Shown here: one piece after another, positions 1 through 9,443 of the stretch | Numbering within the stretch: the stretch's first letter is position 1 | Layout of the letters: each line of letters opens with the position of its first letter | NCBI RefSeq assembly: GCF_028747785.1 | Contig: NZ_CP118158.1 | Location: 620,001 to 684,000 of the forward strand | DNA from: Halosimplex aquaticum | GTDB lineage: Archaea; Halobacteriota; Halobacteria; Halobacteriales; Haloarculaceae | Direction of reading: 5' to 3' | Length of the DNA stretch: 64,000 nucleotides | Notes under the pieces: model-generated | Databases searched by the model: none | What the model was told of the DNA's origin: nothing | The model's input: only the letters and a program-made list of their open reading frames with translations | Program-made: the position numbers and the translations under genes

Positions 1-251
1 GGGCAGAACGCGGTGACCTGCTTCCCGTTCTTGATGAGCTGGACCCGGACGCACTTCCGGATCGCGGAGTTGGGCTGTTTCGCTTCGATACCGACCTTTT
101 CCAGGACGATGCCTCGTCCCTGGGGCGCACCCTCCAGCGGGTCGGACTTCTGGCCGAGTCCCCGCTCGCGGCGCGCGTAGTCGGAGTCGGACCATCGGTG
201 CTGCTGACGGTCCTTCTTCAGTTTGCGTGCGGCGTATTTGCCGTTCGCCAT
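1..251 (-). CDS. rps12: 30S ribosomal protein S12 (uS12), C-terminus beyond window
   Basis: uS12 of the small ribosomal subunit sits at the decoding centre. Reading leftwards from the ATG at 251 gives [17 protein letters not shown] and then the conserved [19 protein letters not shown] block, which is the archaeal/eukaryotic form of S12. About 83 codons are present and the C-terminal part lies beyond base 1. It follows nusA in the same direction, as in the usual archaeal rpo-nusA-rps12-rps7 order, but a 235-bp gap with its own TATA-like site suggests separate transcription. Identification is certain; only the truncation limits the entry. Confidence 0.95.
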   Translation of the reverse strand, partial: MANGKYAARKLKKDRQQHRWSDSDYARRERGLGQKSDPLEGAPQGRGIVLEKVGIEAKQPNSAIRKCVRVQLIKNGKQVTAFC

Positions 252-277
252 AGTAGCCGTGCGTACCCGACGGAGTC

Positions 278-286
278 ACTTAAGCC
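278..286 (-). promoter_or_regulatory. TATA-like box for rps12
   Basis: On the minus strand the sequence CTTAAG lies about 30 bp before the rps12 ATG, the position expected for a haloarchaeal TATA box serving a nearly leaderless mRNA. Inferred from spacing only. Confidence 0.45.
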
Positions 287-486
287 CACCCTTTTCACCC
301 GCCGAGGCGACCGCCGCATCCGCCGAAATCCCGACGCAAACCGTCTGTGACGGGTTCGCACACCACGGCGCGAAACGCCGGCTACTCCGGACTCCCGACG
401 CTCGCCGAACAGTCCGAGCTAGCGGACGGAACACAGTGGAAAAACGGACCTCGTCGGAGCGGAAGTCGGCGACGACCCCCGCCCGC

Positions 487-912
487 TCAGGTGAGTTCGA
501 TCTCGTCGACGTCGAAGTGACGCGCGGCGAGGTCGCGGGCGGCGTCGATGTTGCGGCCGTCGGTGCCGATGGCGGCGCCGCGGTCTTCCTCGGCGACCTC
601 GGCGTAGGCGACGCGGTCGTCGTTCTCGCTGATCGTCACGTTGTAGACGGCGGCGGGCGCGAGCGCGCTGGCGACGAAGTCCTCCGCCGTCGGCGCGTCC
701 TCGACGAGCTTGATCTCGCGGTCGAGCTGCTCCTCGACGCGCTGGACGTGCTGGCCGCCCGGACCGATCGCCTCGCCCATCTCCCCCGCGGTGACGAGGA
801 AGATCAGGCGGTCGTACTCGTCGTCGACGACGCAGTCCCTGGCCGTGGCGCCGGTCTCGTCCTCGAACAGCGCGATGTACTGGCGCGCCTCGTCCGAGAG
901 CGTGACCGTCAT
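487..912 (-). CDS. nusA: NusA-like KH-domain transcription factor
   Basis: A 141-residue archaeal NusA homologue consisting of two KH RNA-binding domains, without the S1 and N-terminal RNAP-binding domains of bacterial NusA. KH GxxG loops are visible at IGPGGQHV (about residues 49-56) and IGTDGRNI (about 113-120). It is thought to bind nascent RNA and influence elongation or termination. The ATG at 912 directly abuts the TAG stop of rpoA2, so it is the last gene of the RNA polymerase operon and probably translationally coupled to it. The length is normal for the family. Confidence 0.93.
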   Translation of the reverse strand: MTVTLSDEARQYIALFEDETGATARDCVVDDEYDRLIFLVTAGEMGEAIGPGGQHVQRVEEQLDREIKLVEDAPTAEDFVASALAPAAVYNVTISENDDRVAYAEVAEEDRGAAIGTDGRNIDAARDLAARHFDVDEIELT

Positions 913-2121
913 CTAGTCGGCCTCTTCAGCGCCGCCCTCGCCGCGGGCGGTCATCCGCAGGTCCACGTCGCCGGTACCGAGCTTGATCGGCTTGCCGACG
1001 ATGACGTTCTCCGTCACGCCGTTGAGGTCGTCGACCTCGCCGTGGATGGCGGCGTCGAGCAGGTGGTTGACCGTCACCTCGAACGCCGCGCGGGCGAGCA
1101 CGGAGTCCTTGTTGCCGGAGATGCCGTGGCGGCCGATGGACTCGATGGTGCCGCGGTTGGTCATGATGTCTGCGACGAGCATCAGGTGGCGGATGTTCAC
1201 TTCGTCGAGCCCCTGCTCGGCGAGCGTGTCCATCGTCTCGTTGATGATCGCCTCGCGGGCGGCCTCGATGCCCAGCTGGCGGTGGATCTCGTGGATGTTG
1301 TTACACGTCGTCCGCGACGCGTCCACGCCTTCGAGGCCGAGTACGTCGCCGAGGGCCGACCCCTCGGTGTAGAGGACGAACTCCTCGCCGCGCTCGGTCT
1401 CCTCTTTCCGGATGACGACGCGGGTAATCTCCTCGATGCCCTTGAAGACGATGTCGCGCAGCTCCTCGACGAGCTGCAGCAGGTCGCGATAACTGGGCTC
1501 CTCGGGGCCGAACTGGACGACGGTCGGCGCCGGCGTCTGGACTTCGACGCCGAGCTTGTCCTGGATCGTCCCTGCGATGTCCTGGACGACCGATTCGAGG
1601 CTGTCGGCGGTCGGCCACCGCTCCTCGAGAGTGTCCTCGTTGAGGTCGACCTGCACCAGCATGTCGGCGACGTTCGTCGACACGTCCCCGAGCTGGAGGA
1701 TCTTCGTCGACTCGATCTGCCAGACGACCTCGTGGGCGCGTTCGCGCTCCTCGGCGTACTCGTCCTCGAGGTGGATGGTCATCATCGGGGTGTCCGGCTC
1801 CTTCCGGGCGTCCACCAGCTCGATGAGCCGGGGCAGCCCCTGGGTCACGTCGATCTCCGCGACCCCCGCGTAGTGGAAGGTGTTCATCGTCATCTGCGTC
1901 CCCGGCTCCCCGATGGACTGGGCGCTGACGGTCCCGACCGGGTCGAGCGGATCGACCCGCGTGTCGACGTACTTGCTCTCGACCGCGCGGGCGATCTCGT
2001 CGACCTGTTCGAGGGTGACCGAGTCGCGGTCTTCGAGCGTGCTGTACACTTCCTCCTTCAGTCGGCGCGGGAGCTCGGTGTCCTCGACGAGCGCCCGCAT
2101 GTCTTCGGTTACCTGGACCAT
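913..2121 (-). CDS. rpoA2: DNA-directed RNA polymerase subunit A''
   Basis: A 402-residue subunit A'', the separate C-terminal part of the beta'/Rpb1-type largest subunit in archaea. It carries the trigger-loop and bridge-side region, recognisable from [20 protein letters not shown] (about residues 69-88), and the C-terminal [18 protein letters not shown] segment. It assembles with A', B', B'' and the small subunits into the cytoplasmic RNAP core. It starts 2 bp after the rpoA1 stop and ends with TAG against the nusA ATG, so it is inside one operon. It ends with TAG, which matters for reading the internal TAG in rpoA1: UAG is used as an ordinary stop here. Confidence 0.97.
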   Translation of the reverse strand: MVQVTEDMRALVEDTELPRRLKEEVYSTLEDRDSVTLEQVDEIARAVESKYVDTRVDPLDPVGTVSAQSIGEPGTQMTMNTFHYAGVAEIDVTQGLPRLIELVDARKEPDTPMMTIHLEDEYAEERERAHEVVWQIESTKILQLGDVSTNVADMLVQVDLNEDTLEERWPTADSLESVVQDIAGTIQDKLGVEVQTPAPTVVQFGPEEPSYRDLLQLVEELRDIVFKGIEEITRVVIRKEETERGEEFVLYTEGSALGDVLGLEGVDASRTTCNNIHEIHRQLGIEAAREAIINETMDTLAEQGLDEVNIRHLMLVADIMTNRGTIESIGRHGISGNKDSVLARAAFEVTVNHLLDAAIHGEVDDLNGVTENVIVGKPIKLGTGDVDLRMTARGEGGAEEAD

Positions 2122-2123
2122 CG

Positions 2124-5100
2124 TCAGTCACCTCCGGCCGCTTCCATCCACCAGTCGTCGGCGTGCTCCGAGAGGTTCGTCGGCTCGGGCTCGCGCCCGA
2201 GGAACTGCTCTTTGGCGGTCGCGTCCTCGAACTCGGCGTCGATGACCTGGTCCGCAATCGACTCGACGTCGACGGCGGCCTCGTCCTGGCTCGAGGAGAC
2301 CTCGACCGGCGAGGTGCCGTCCTCGCCGAACTCGAACTGGACGATGTTGTCAGAGGTGTCCCGGACGGTGCCGTCGTACTGCGTCTCCAGTTCGGAGAGC
2401 GCGTTGATGAGCCGGCGCTGGAGGTATCCGGACTTCGAGGTGCGGACCGCCGTGTCGACCAGCCCCTCGCGGCCGCCCATCGCGTGGAAGAAGAACTCCT
2501 TGGGCTCCAGGCCGCCGCGGTAGGAGTGCTCGACGAAGCCGTGGGCCTCCGCGGAGAGGTCGTCCGGCTTGAAGTGGCTGAGGGTGCGGTCCTCGTAGCC
2601 GCGGTTGATCCGCTCGCCGCGGACCGCCTGCTGGCCGACGCAGCCAGCCATCTGCGTGAGGTTCAGCATCGAGCCACGCGCCCCGGAGTCGGCCATGATG
2701 ACCGCGGGGTTCGTGTCGCCGAAGTGGTCCTCGGCGATGTCGCCCGCGGTGTCGCGGGCCTTCGAGAGCGTGGACATGATCTTCATCTCCAGGGTCTCGT
2801 CGACGGAGCGCCCCGGCAGCGACTCCAGTTCGCCCGCCTCGTAGGTCTCGATGAGCTTCTCGACGCGGTCGTAGGCGTCGCCGATGGCCTCGTCGATCTG
2901 CTCCTCGGCCGCCGGCGGGATGGACTCGTCGTCGATGCTGATCGAGAACCCGAAGTGCATGATCGACCGCATCGCGAGCGCAGACACCTCGTTGATGAAG
3001 ATACGCGCGCGGGTCTTCGAGTAGACCTTGGCGATGGTGTCGACGACCTCGCCGCCGAACGCGCCGACCGCGTCCTCGTCGATGGTCCCCGAGGTCATCT
3101 GGCCGTTCTCGATGGTGACCGTGTCACCGGCCGAGGACGTGAACTCCAGATCCAGGTCGTCGGGCAGCAGCTCGGAGAACAGCGTCCGACCGGTCCAGTA
3201 CGCCTCTCCGTCTTCCTGACCGTCAGGTTCGGGCAACTCGTCGATCCGCGTGGCCCGCAGCAGGTCGAGCGCCTGCGTCTCGTTGAAGTTCGGGTTCGTG
3301 TGGGTCAGCAGGTACGTCCCGGTGATGTGGTCCTGGATGGCGCCGATGATGTTCTCGCCCATCTTCGGGCTGAGCATCTGCTCCTGGACGCGCATCAGGA
3401 CGCGCGCCTCCGCACGTGCCTCCTCGTTCTGGAGGGCGTGCATGTTCATCTCGTCGCCGTCGAAGTCCGCGTTGTACGGCGGACAGACCGTCGTGTTCAG
3501 CCGGAACGTCTTGTACGGCATCACGACCACCTCGTGGGCCATGATGGACATCCGGTGCAGCGACGGCTGCCGGTTGAAGATCACGATGTCGCCGTCGATG
3601 AGGTGCCGGGAGACCTCCCAGCCCGGCTCGACCTTCTCGGCGAGCTCCTCGCAGTTCTTCTCGGTGACCTTGAGGCGACGACCGTCGTGCCGGCGGACGT
3701 AGTTGGCGCCCGGGTGCGTCTCGGGCCCGTTCGCGACGTAGCGCTGGGCCTCTTCGAGGTTCCGCTCGTTGACGTTCATCGTCTGGGTCATCTCCGTCGC
3801 CACGCGGTCGGGGACGCCGACCTCGTTGAGCGACAGCGTCGGGTCGGGGGAGATGACGGTCCGCGCCGAGAAGTTGACGCGTTTCCCGGACAGCGAGCCG
3901 CGGAAGCGACCCTCTTTGCCCTTGAGACGCTGGGAGAGCGTCTTCAGCGGCCGGCCGGAGCGGTGTCGGGCCGGCGGCGTGCCCGAGATCTCGTTGTCCA
4001 TGAAGGTGGTGACGTGGTACTGGAGCAGTTCCCAGAGGTCCTCGATGATCAGCTAGGGCGCGCCGGCCTCGCGGTTCTCCATGAACCGCTGGTTGATGCG
4101 GATGATGTCCACCAGCTTGTGGGTCAGGTCGTCCTCGGAGCGCTGGCCGTTGTCCAGCGTGATCGAGGGTCGCGCCGTCACCGGCGGGACCGGGAGGACG
4201 GTGAGGATCATCCACTCCGGTCGGGAGCGCTCGGGGTTGATCCCCAGCGCCTCGATGTCCTCGTCGGGGATCTCCTCGAACCAGTCGCGGATGTCCGAGG
4301 GCATCAGCTTGTCCATGTCCTCCTCGACGAGGTACTCCGCCGAGGAGCTGATGTCCACCTCGAGTTCGTCGAGGTCGTTGAGCCGACCGAGCGCTCGGCC
4401 GAGGTTCTTCAGCCGGTCGATGTCGTTGCGGTCGGGGCGGTAGGTGCCCGACAGCAGCTCGCGGATGCGCTCGGCGGTGAAGTCGCCCTCGTCGAGCTCG
4501 TCGGCGACGTCGCTCGGGCGGACGGCCTCGCCCTCCGGCGGGTCCATCGCGCGTTCGAGGCGCTTGGAGAGCTCGCCGTGGGGCACCTCGATGATCTCGT
4601 AGTAGGTGGTCGGCTTCTCGTGTTTGATGTCGAACTGCTTGGCGCCGCAGTACGGACAGTAGTCGACCTTGCGGCACTCGCGGATGGCGGACTTGAGCAC
4701 GTCGCTCGGATCCTTGTTGAGCTCCTTCGCGCGGCGGAGCTGCTCGCGGTAGGCGTCCTTGCGCTGCTCGGCCTTCTCCTCGGCGTCGGCGACGCGGCGG
4801 CCGTCGACGGGGGTCAGCCGCGAGCACTCGCGGCAGGTCCCGCGCAGCAGACGCCGGATGAGCTTCGCGAACCCGACGTGGATGACGGGCGCGGCGAGCT
4901 CGATGTGGCCGAAGTGGCCGTTACACGACCCGGAGTGCTTGCCGCAGGTCTTGCACTCCAGCCCGGGGTCGATGACGCCCAGCCGGGGGTCCATCAGCCC
5001 CATGTCGATGGGGAAGCCGTCGTCGTCGTAGGTGTCGGCCGTGATGACCTTCGTGGCCGACATCTCGCGGTACTCCTCGGGGTCCATCAGCCCGAAGCTG

Positions 5101-5138
5101 ATCTGACCGATCTCCTGGGGTGTTCCTTGTGCGCTCAT
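2124..5138 (-). pseudogene. rpoA1: RNA polymerase subunit A', interrupted by an in-frame TAG
   Basis: Read through the internal stop, this gives a complete archaeal A' subunit of about 1004 codons. The N-terminal part (residues 1-361) has the zinc-binding clamp cysteines (CKTCGKHSGSCNGHFGH, CREC, CPYC) and ends ENREAGAP. The codon at 4053-4055 is TAG where the family has Gln (CAG). The same frame then continues LIIEDLWELLQYHVTTF and on through the rest of the subunit, including the catalytic magnesium motif NADFDGDEMN near residue 556. There is no indel. The next in-frame ATG is at 4001, 17 codons on, without a visible ribosome-binding site. The subunit is essential, so real disruption is hard to accept. 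Sequencing error, a C-to-T mutation in the sampled DNA, or UAG readthrough are all possible. Neighbours abut it on both sides. Confidence 0.93.
4053..4055 (-). other. In-frame amber codon at codon 362 of rpoA1
   Basis: Plus-strand CTA reads TAG on the coding strand. Changing plus-strand base 4055 from A to G would restore CAG (Gln), the expected residue. Both flanking frames are identical, so the lesion is a single substitution. Confidence 0.9.
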
Positions 5139-6968
5139 TTATACGGCGTCCTCCAGTTCGATTCGCGGCGCGATGCCGAGCGCCTTCATCTCGTCCAGCA
5201 GGAGCTTGAAGGCGTAGCTCATCTCGATCTCGTGGATGTCCGTTTCCTCGTCGCAGTTCGGGCAGTAGACGCGCCGTTGCTCGACGTTCTCGACGGCGGC
5301 CATGCCGCAGTTCGCACAGACGTTGATGAACTCGCGGTCGGACTCGTCGAGCAGTCGCTCCTTCAGCGCCATCGCGGCGCCGTGGCCGATGAGCACGTCG
5401 CGCTCCATCTCGCCGACGCGCAGGCCGCCCTCGCGGGCGCGCCCCTCGGTCGGCTGACGGGTCAGCACCTGCACCGGCCCGCGCGAGCGAGCGTGGATCT
5501 TGTTCGAGACCATGTGGTAGAGCTTCTGGTAGAAGATGGTCCCGACGAAGATCTCCGCCTCGATCTTCTCGCCGGAGATGCCCGAATACATGATCTCCTT
5601 GCCGCTGGACTTGAAGCCGCGCTCCTCCAGCGACCCGCGGAGTTCGTCCTCGTCCTCGCCCGTGAAGGCGGTGCCGTCGACGCGCCGACCTTCCAGCGAG
5701 CCGACCTTCCCGCCGATCATCTCGAGGATGTGCCCGACGGTCATCCGCGACGGCAGCGCGTGCGGGTTCAGGATGAGGTCCGGCACGACGCCCTGCTCGG
5801 TGAACGGCATGTCTTCCTGGGGTGCGATGTGGCCCACGACACCCTTCTGGCCGTGCCGCGACGCGAACTTGTCCCCGAGTTCGGGGATCCGCTCGTCGCG
5901 CACGGAGACCTTCGAGAGCTTGGAGCCGTCCTCGCCCTCCATCAGCGTGACCGTGTCGACGACGCCGGACTCACCGGAGCGCATCGTCACGGACGTCTCG
6001 CGGCGCTTCTGCGGGGAGAGGCCGCCCATGTCGTCCGGCTCTTCGAGGAACCGGGGCGGGCTGGTCTTCCCGAGCAGCACGTCGTTCTCTCCGACGGGCG
6101 TCTCGGGGTTGACGAGGCCGTCCTCGTCGAGGTGGGTGTACGCTTCCTCGCCGCGAGCGCCCCGCACCTCGTCGTCGGGGATCTCGAAGTGGTCTTCCTG
6201 GCCGCCGGGGTAGCGCCGCTCCTCGCCCTCGTAGGTGCGGAAGAAGTGCGAGCGGGCGAGCGCGCGGTCGACCGACCCCTGGTTCATGACCAGCGCGTCC
6301 TCGATGTTGAACCCCTCGTAGCTCATCACGGCGACGACGAAGTTCTGTGCCGCCGGCCGGTCGTCGTAGCCGATCTGCTCGGTCGTCTGGGTCTTGACCA
6401 GCGAGAGCTGCGGGTAGTGCAGGAGGTGCTGGCGCGTGTCCGGCCGGATCCGGTAGTTCGCGCTCGGCAGCCCGAGCGACTGCTTGATCATCCCCGACCC
6501 CATCGTAATCCGGGGCGAGGCGTTGTGCTCGGGGTAGGGGACCATGCCCGCACCGATACCGAAGATGAGCTGCGGGTCGACTTCGAGGTGAGTGTGGTCC
6601 TCGGTGAGTTCCTCCTCGTCGACGGCGACGAGGATGTCCTCTTCCTCCTCGGCGTCGATGAACTCGATGTGACCGCGCTCGACGAGCTCGTCGAACTCCA
6701 GGTCGCCGTCCTTGAGCGCCTCGACCTCCTCGTCGGAGGCGAGCGGTTCGCCGTTCTCGACGACGAGCAGGGGGCGACGGGCGCGGCCCGCGTCGGCGTT
6801 GACGATGACCTCGCGCGTGCGGTCTTTCACCGAGACGTTGACCATCTCGCTGACGTCGCCGCGCCGTCGCGCCTGTCGGATCTGGTCTGCGAGCTGATGC
6901 GGGTCGGGGTGGGTCCCGACCAGGCTCCCGTTGACGTATACTTTCGCTTCTCGTGTTTGCTGGCTCAT
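5139..6968 (-). CDS. rpoB1: DNA-directed RNA polymerase subunit B'
   Basis: A 609-residue subunit B', the C-terminal half of the split Rpb2/beta-type subunit, as in halophiles and methanogens. Diagnostic blocks are [20 protein letters not shown], the [13 protein letters not shown] nucleotide-binding loop, and the C-terminal zinc-binding cysteines CANCG and CPNC followed by [16 protein letters not shown]. It forms the catalytic wall, hybrid-binding and anchor regions with A'. It ends with TAA, and its stop abuts the rpoA1 ATG at 5138. It begins just after the rpoB2 stop, so the genes are tightly packed in one operon. Confidence 0.97.
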   Translation of the reverse strand: MSQQTREAKVYVNGSLVGTHPDPHQLADQIRQARRRGDVSEMVNVSVKDRTREVIVNADAGRARRPLLVVENGEPLASDEEVEALKDGDLEFDELVERGHIEFIDAEEEEDILVAVDEEELTEDHTHLEVDPQLIFGIGAGMVPYPEHNASPRITMGSGMIKQSLGLPSANYRIRPDTRQHLLHYPQLSLVKTQTTEQIGYDDRPAAQNFVVAVMSYEGFNIEDALVMNQGSVDRALARSHFFRTYEGEERRYPGGQEDHFEIPDDEVRGARGEEAYTHLDEDGLVNPETPVGENDVLLGKTSPPRFLEEPDDMGGLSPQKRRETSVTMRSGESGVVDTVTLMEGEDGSKLSKVSVRDERIPELGDKFASRHGQKGVVGHIAPQEDMPFTEQGVVPDLILNPHALPSRMTVGHILEMIGGKVGSLEGRRVDGTAFTGEDEDELRGSLEERGFKSSGKEIMYSGISGEKIEAEIFVGTIFYQKLYHMVSNKIHARSRGPVQVLTRQPTEGRAREGGLRVGEMERDVLIGHGAAMALKERLLDESDREFINVCANCGMAAVENVEQRRVYCPNCDEETDIHEIEMSYAFKLLLDEMKALGIAPRIELEDAV

Positions 6969-6969
6969 G

Positions 6970-8538
6970 TTAGTCGTCCGCCGGCTGCTGCTGGTCGATG
7001 GACTCGATGCCCGGGATGCCCGAGACGCCCATCGCCGCCAGTTCCTGTTTCAGCTCCTGTTCGTCCTCGACGTTCTGCGACAGTTCCATGGCCTGCGCGA
7101 AGTTCTTCACCAGGCCACAGTTGGGCCCCTCCGGCGTCTCGGAGGGACCGATGCGACCCCACTGGGTCGCGTGCAGGTCACGCGCCTCAAAGTGGGGCTG
7201 CGAGCGCGAGAGCGGCGACCGCAGGCGCCGCAGGTGTGACAGCACGCCCATGTAGTTCGTGCGGTCGACCAGCTGGCTCACGCCCGAGCGGCCGCCCACC
7301 CAGTTACCCGTCGCGATCGGGTGCTCGAGCCGCTCCGTGAGGACGTCGGACCGCACGACTGTCGACACGGACAGCTGTCGGTTTCGCATGTTCGCGCGTT
7401 CGAGCTGGTACTTCACGTCGCGTGCGAGCTTGTTCAGCGCCGTCCGGAACAGGTCCTTCATCAGGTCGCCGCTGACCTTGAGGCGCTTGTTGGCGTAGTG
7501 GTCCTTGTCGTCGGCGTCGCGGCGTTCGAGCGCGAGCTCGAAACACGCCTCGGCCATCCGGCAGAGGTAGTACGCCTTGTTGATGCGCACGTCCTCCTCC
7601 TCGACCCCGTCCTCGTGGAGGTGCGGGAGCAGGTAGCGGTCGATGACGTAGTTGGCGCGCTTGAGCTGGTAGTTCTTGCCCTGGCCCGAGGCGACGCGCT
7701 TGCCGAGTTCCTCGATGGCGCCCTCGGTCGTCTGGACCTCCGCGGCCTCCAGGTTCTCGAGCATGAACTTCACGATCTCGGGGTCCTCGGAGACGCGGTG
7801 GACGATCTCCTCGTCGGATTCGAGGCCGAGCGCCCGGATGAGTGTCACGAAGTTGATGCTCCCCGACACCGACGGGAACGACACTTCGAGCAGGCCGTCG
7901 CGGGTGCGCTCGACGAGCACGAGCGCGCGGTACCCGCGGCGCTGGGAGAAGGTCTTGGCGACCTCGATAGTGTCGCCGTACTTCGTGTCGGTCTCGGCGA
8001 GGATCTTGTTCGGCGCGAGGTCCTCGCTCGTCATCAGCACGCGCTCGGAACCGTTGACGATGAAGTAGCCGCCGGGGTCGGCGGGGTCCTCGCCGATGTC
8101 GATCAGCTCTTCCTTCGTGAACCCGGCGATGTTACACTTGTTCGAGCCGACCATGATCGGCATGCGGCCGATCTTGGTCTCGGTCTGGTCGACGACGCGC
8201 TCTTCCTCTTCCTCGCCGCCCTTGATGATCGCCATCTCCATGAAGACGGGCGCGGCGTAGGTGATGTTCCGCAGGCGCGCTTCCTGCGGGTAGAGCAGTT
8301 CCTCGGAGCCGTCGGCCTCCCGGACGCGGGGCGTGACCACCCGAACGTCCCCGAGTTCGACGTAGACGGGCTCCTCGCCCTCCTTGTCGCCGATGTCCGT
8401 CTCGATCGTCTCTTTCTCGTCGACCACTCGCTGCATCCCCCGGTCGAGGAACGCGTTGAACGAGCGGAAGTGGTGTTCTGCGAGTCGTTCCCTCGAGAAG
8501 TACTCCCGTGATATTTCGCGTCTGTCCTGAATGTTCAT
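6970..8538 (-). CDS. rpoB2: DNA-directed RNA polymerase subunit B''
   Basis: A 522-residue subunit B'', the N-terminal half of the Rpb2-type subunit (protrusion, lobe and fork). Typical blocks are [20 protein letters not shown] and the C-terminal fork region with [19 protein letters not shown] followed by [19 protein letters not shown]. The start at 8538 gives [15 protein letters not shown]. The B''/B' split is the normal arrangement in Halobacteria. It lies one base downstream of the rpoH stop codon and just upstream of rpoB1, in the RNAP operon. Confidence 0.97.
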   Translation of the reverse strand: MNIQDRREISREYFSRERLAEHHFRSFNAFLDRGMQRVVDEKETIETDIGDKEGEEPVYVELGDVRVVTPRVREADGSEELLYPQEARLRNITYAAPVFMEMAIIKGGEEEEERVVDQTETKIGRMPIMVGSNKCNIAGFTKEELIDIGEDPADPGGYFIVNGSERVLMTSEDLAPNKILAETDTKYGDTIEVAKTFSQRRGYRALVLVERTRDGLLEVSFPSVSGSINFVTLIRALGLESDEEIVHRVSEDPEIVKFMLENLEAAEVQTTEGAIEELGKRVASGQGKNYQLKRANYVIDRYLLPHLHEDGVEEEDVRINKAYYLCRMAEACFELALERRDADDKDHYANKRLKVSGDLMKDLFRTALNKLARDVKYQLERANMRNRQLSVSTVVRSDVLTERLEHPIATGNWVGGRSGVSQLVDRTNYMGVLSHLRRLRSPLSRSQPHFEARDLHATQWGRIGPSETPEGPNCGLVKNFAQAMELSQNVEDEQELKQELAAMGVSGIPGIESIDQQQPADD

Positions 8539-8539
8539 A

Positions 8540-8776
8540 TTATTCCACCACGAGTCGGTATACGACTGCCCGGTCGGTCGTTCGCGAGTCCCGTGTCACC
8601 TTGACGACGTCGCCAGCCTCGACGTCGGCGTCGAGATCGCGCAGCGCGGGGTCGGATCGCTTGATCTTCGGCAGGTCCGTTTTCTTGATGTTGTACTCTT
8701 CGAGCACGCCCTCGATGTCGTCGCCGTCGAGGAGCGTGTGGTCGGGGACGAGTTCGTGTTGGCTTACGTCTACCAT
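8540..8776 (-). CDS. rpoH: DNA-directed RNA polymerase subunit H
   Basis: A 78-residue RpoH (Rpb5 C-terminal assembly-domain homologue), the first gene of the RNA polymerase operon. The family signature is [10 protein letters not shown] near the N-terminus, then [19 protein letters not shown] and the [12 protein letters not shown] strand. It docks at the lower jaw of A'. The length is typical for archaeal RpoH, which lacks the eukaryotic N-terminal domain. TATA-like boxes lie 55-75 bp upstream on the minus strand. Confidence 0.95.
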   Translation of the reverse strand: MVDVSQHELVPDHTLLDGDDIEGVLEEYNIKKTDLPKIKRSDPALRDLDADVEAGDVVKVTRDSRTTDRAVVYRLVVE

Positions 8777-8826
8777 GTGTGGGCCTGTTGGGAGTGAGAA
8801 GTTGCTGTCACGAGATACTACAGGCG

Positions 8827-8849
8827 CCTATAACCGCGAGCCATAAAAC
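8827..8849 (-). promoter_or_regulatory. Probable rpo operon promoter (two TATA-like boxes)
   Basis: Reading the minus strand, GTTTTATGG (8849-8841) and GTTATAGG (8834-8827) precede rpoH. Either would place transcription start some 25-50 bp before the ATG, giving a short leader. The remaining stretch to the tRNA (8850-9056) shows no ORF or RNA I can identify. Confidence 0.45.
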
Positions 8850-9056
8850 GCTTACCAAGTCAGCCGAGCATAGCTACTCGGACCGCGAACAGACGCCGTG
8901 GACCGCGGCAATGTCCCTTCGTGGAGCAGGATACGCAAACTACCTTGATTAGTGTTGGGGTGTGCTAGTCCCTCACAGGGTTGTGCCGGATCGGCAGACG
9001 GCACGGTCGTCGCGACTGGAAAGCCTTTTCCGTGTGTTCCCCGCAGGTGTGAGTAA

Positions 9057-9129
9057 GCCCGGGTGGTGTAGTGGCCCATCATACGACCCTGTCACGGTCG
9101 TGACGCGGGTTCAAATCCCGCCTCGGGCG
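9057..9129 (+). tRNA. tRNA-Asp (anticodon GTC)
   Basis: A full cloverleaf of 73 nt without encoded CCA. The acceptor GCCCGGG (9057-9063) pairs with CTCGGGC (9122-9128) with one G-U pair. The anticodon stem CGACC/GGTCG encloses the loop CTGTCAC, giving anticodon GTC. The T stem GCGGG/CCCGC encloses TTCAAAT. The discriminator is G9129, as expected for tRNA-Asp. There is no intron. Its 3' end is partly duplicated about 125 bp downstream. Confidence 0.96.
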
Positions 9130-9134
9130 CTTCT

Positions 9135-9186
9135 CTGAATCCGACTGGCAAGCGGCGCGTTTCATCGCGCCGCGTTCTGGATTCAG
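9135..9186. repeat. Long two-part inverted repeat just after tRNA-Asp
   Basis: The outer arms CTGAATCC (9135-9142) and GGATTCAG (9179-9186) enclose perfect inner arms GCGGCGCG (9152-9159) and CGCGCCGC (9166-9173) with a TTTCAT loop. It begins 6 bp after the tRNA and could act in tRNA 3'-end formation or termination, or be part of the scar that follows. Confidence 0.75.
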
Positions 9187-9199
9187 TGTGCGTCGTCGT

Positions 9200-9263
9200 G
9201 GGATTTGAAGTAGACCGAGGTTCTGCGCCGCAGGCGCAGGTTCTCGGGCGTGGTTCAAATCCC
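9200..9263. repeat. Nested inverted repeats containing a tRNA T-arm fragment
   Basis: GGGATTTGAA (9200-9209) is the exact reverse complement of TTCAAATCCC (9254-9263), which is T-loop sequence shared with the upstream tRNA-Asp. Between them lie CCGAG/CTCGG arms and the perfect hairpin TGCGCC-GCA-GGCGCA. No ORF is credible here. Confidence 0.75.
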
Positions 9264-9333
9264 GAGAGACGCCTTCGGCGTCTCTCGACCCTCGCGAGCG
9301 CTCCGCGTTCGCTCGGTCCCGCCTCGGGCGCTT
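9252..9333 (+). repeat. Second, interrupted copy of the tRNA-Asp 3' end (att-like)
   Basis: If the 52-bp insert and one copy of its flanking repeat (9265-9321) are removed, the remaining sequence matches tRNA-Asp 3' end plus flank (9108-9132) over 25 bp, from GGTTCAAATCCCG through CCTCGGGCGCTT. Haloarchaeal elements often integrate at tRNA 3' ends and leave such direct repeats. No integrase is present nearby, so this looks like a remnant of an excised or deleted element. That interpretation is inferred. Confidence 0.7.
9265..9316. mobile_element. 52-bp palindromic insert flanked by 5-bp direct repeats
   Basis: TCCCG occurs at 9260-9264 and again at 9317-9321, directly flanking a 52-bp insert that splits the tRNA-Asp 3' duplicate. 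The insert has a perfect hairpin AGAGACGCC-TTC-GGCGTCTCT followed by a second inverted repeat CGAGCG...CGCTCG. This resembles a REP- or MITE-like palindromic unit with target-site duplication. The mobility claim is inferred from this single site. Confidence 0.5.
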
Positions 9334-9443
9334 TCTGACGCGAACAACTCGGCGAACACCACGCAGCGTGTGCTCGCCCTCGTGAGCAGCGAAACGTCAG
9401 TGTCAACAGAGATACTAATACGCAGGCGCATCTCGGCCAGACC

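Noticed and set aside
223..2523. Very long plus-strand open frames opposite the RNA polymerase genes (for example 223-2523 and 2163-7340)
   Set aside because: They are antisense shadows of highly biased, high-GC coding sequence. The minus-strand frames have clear RNAP homology; the plus-strand products are Arg/Val/Leu/Asp-rich with no family resemblance.
3223..4827. A 534-codon minus-strand frame bridging the rpoA1 stop
   Set aside because: It is an out-of-frame Arg/Pro/Gly-rich translation of rpoA1 and does not explain the TAG. The true frame continues identically on both sides of the stop.
8850..9056. Possible non-coding RNA between the rpo promoter and tRNA-Asp
   Set aside because: No stable structure or known RNA motif was found beyond a TATA-like patch for the tRNA; I see nothing to support it.
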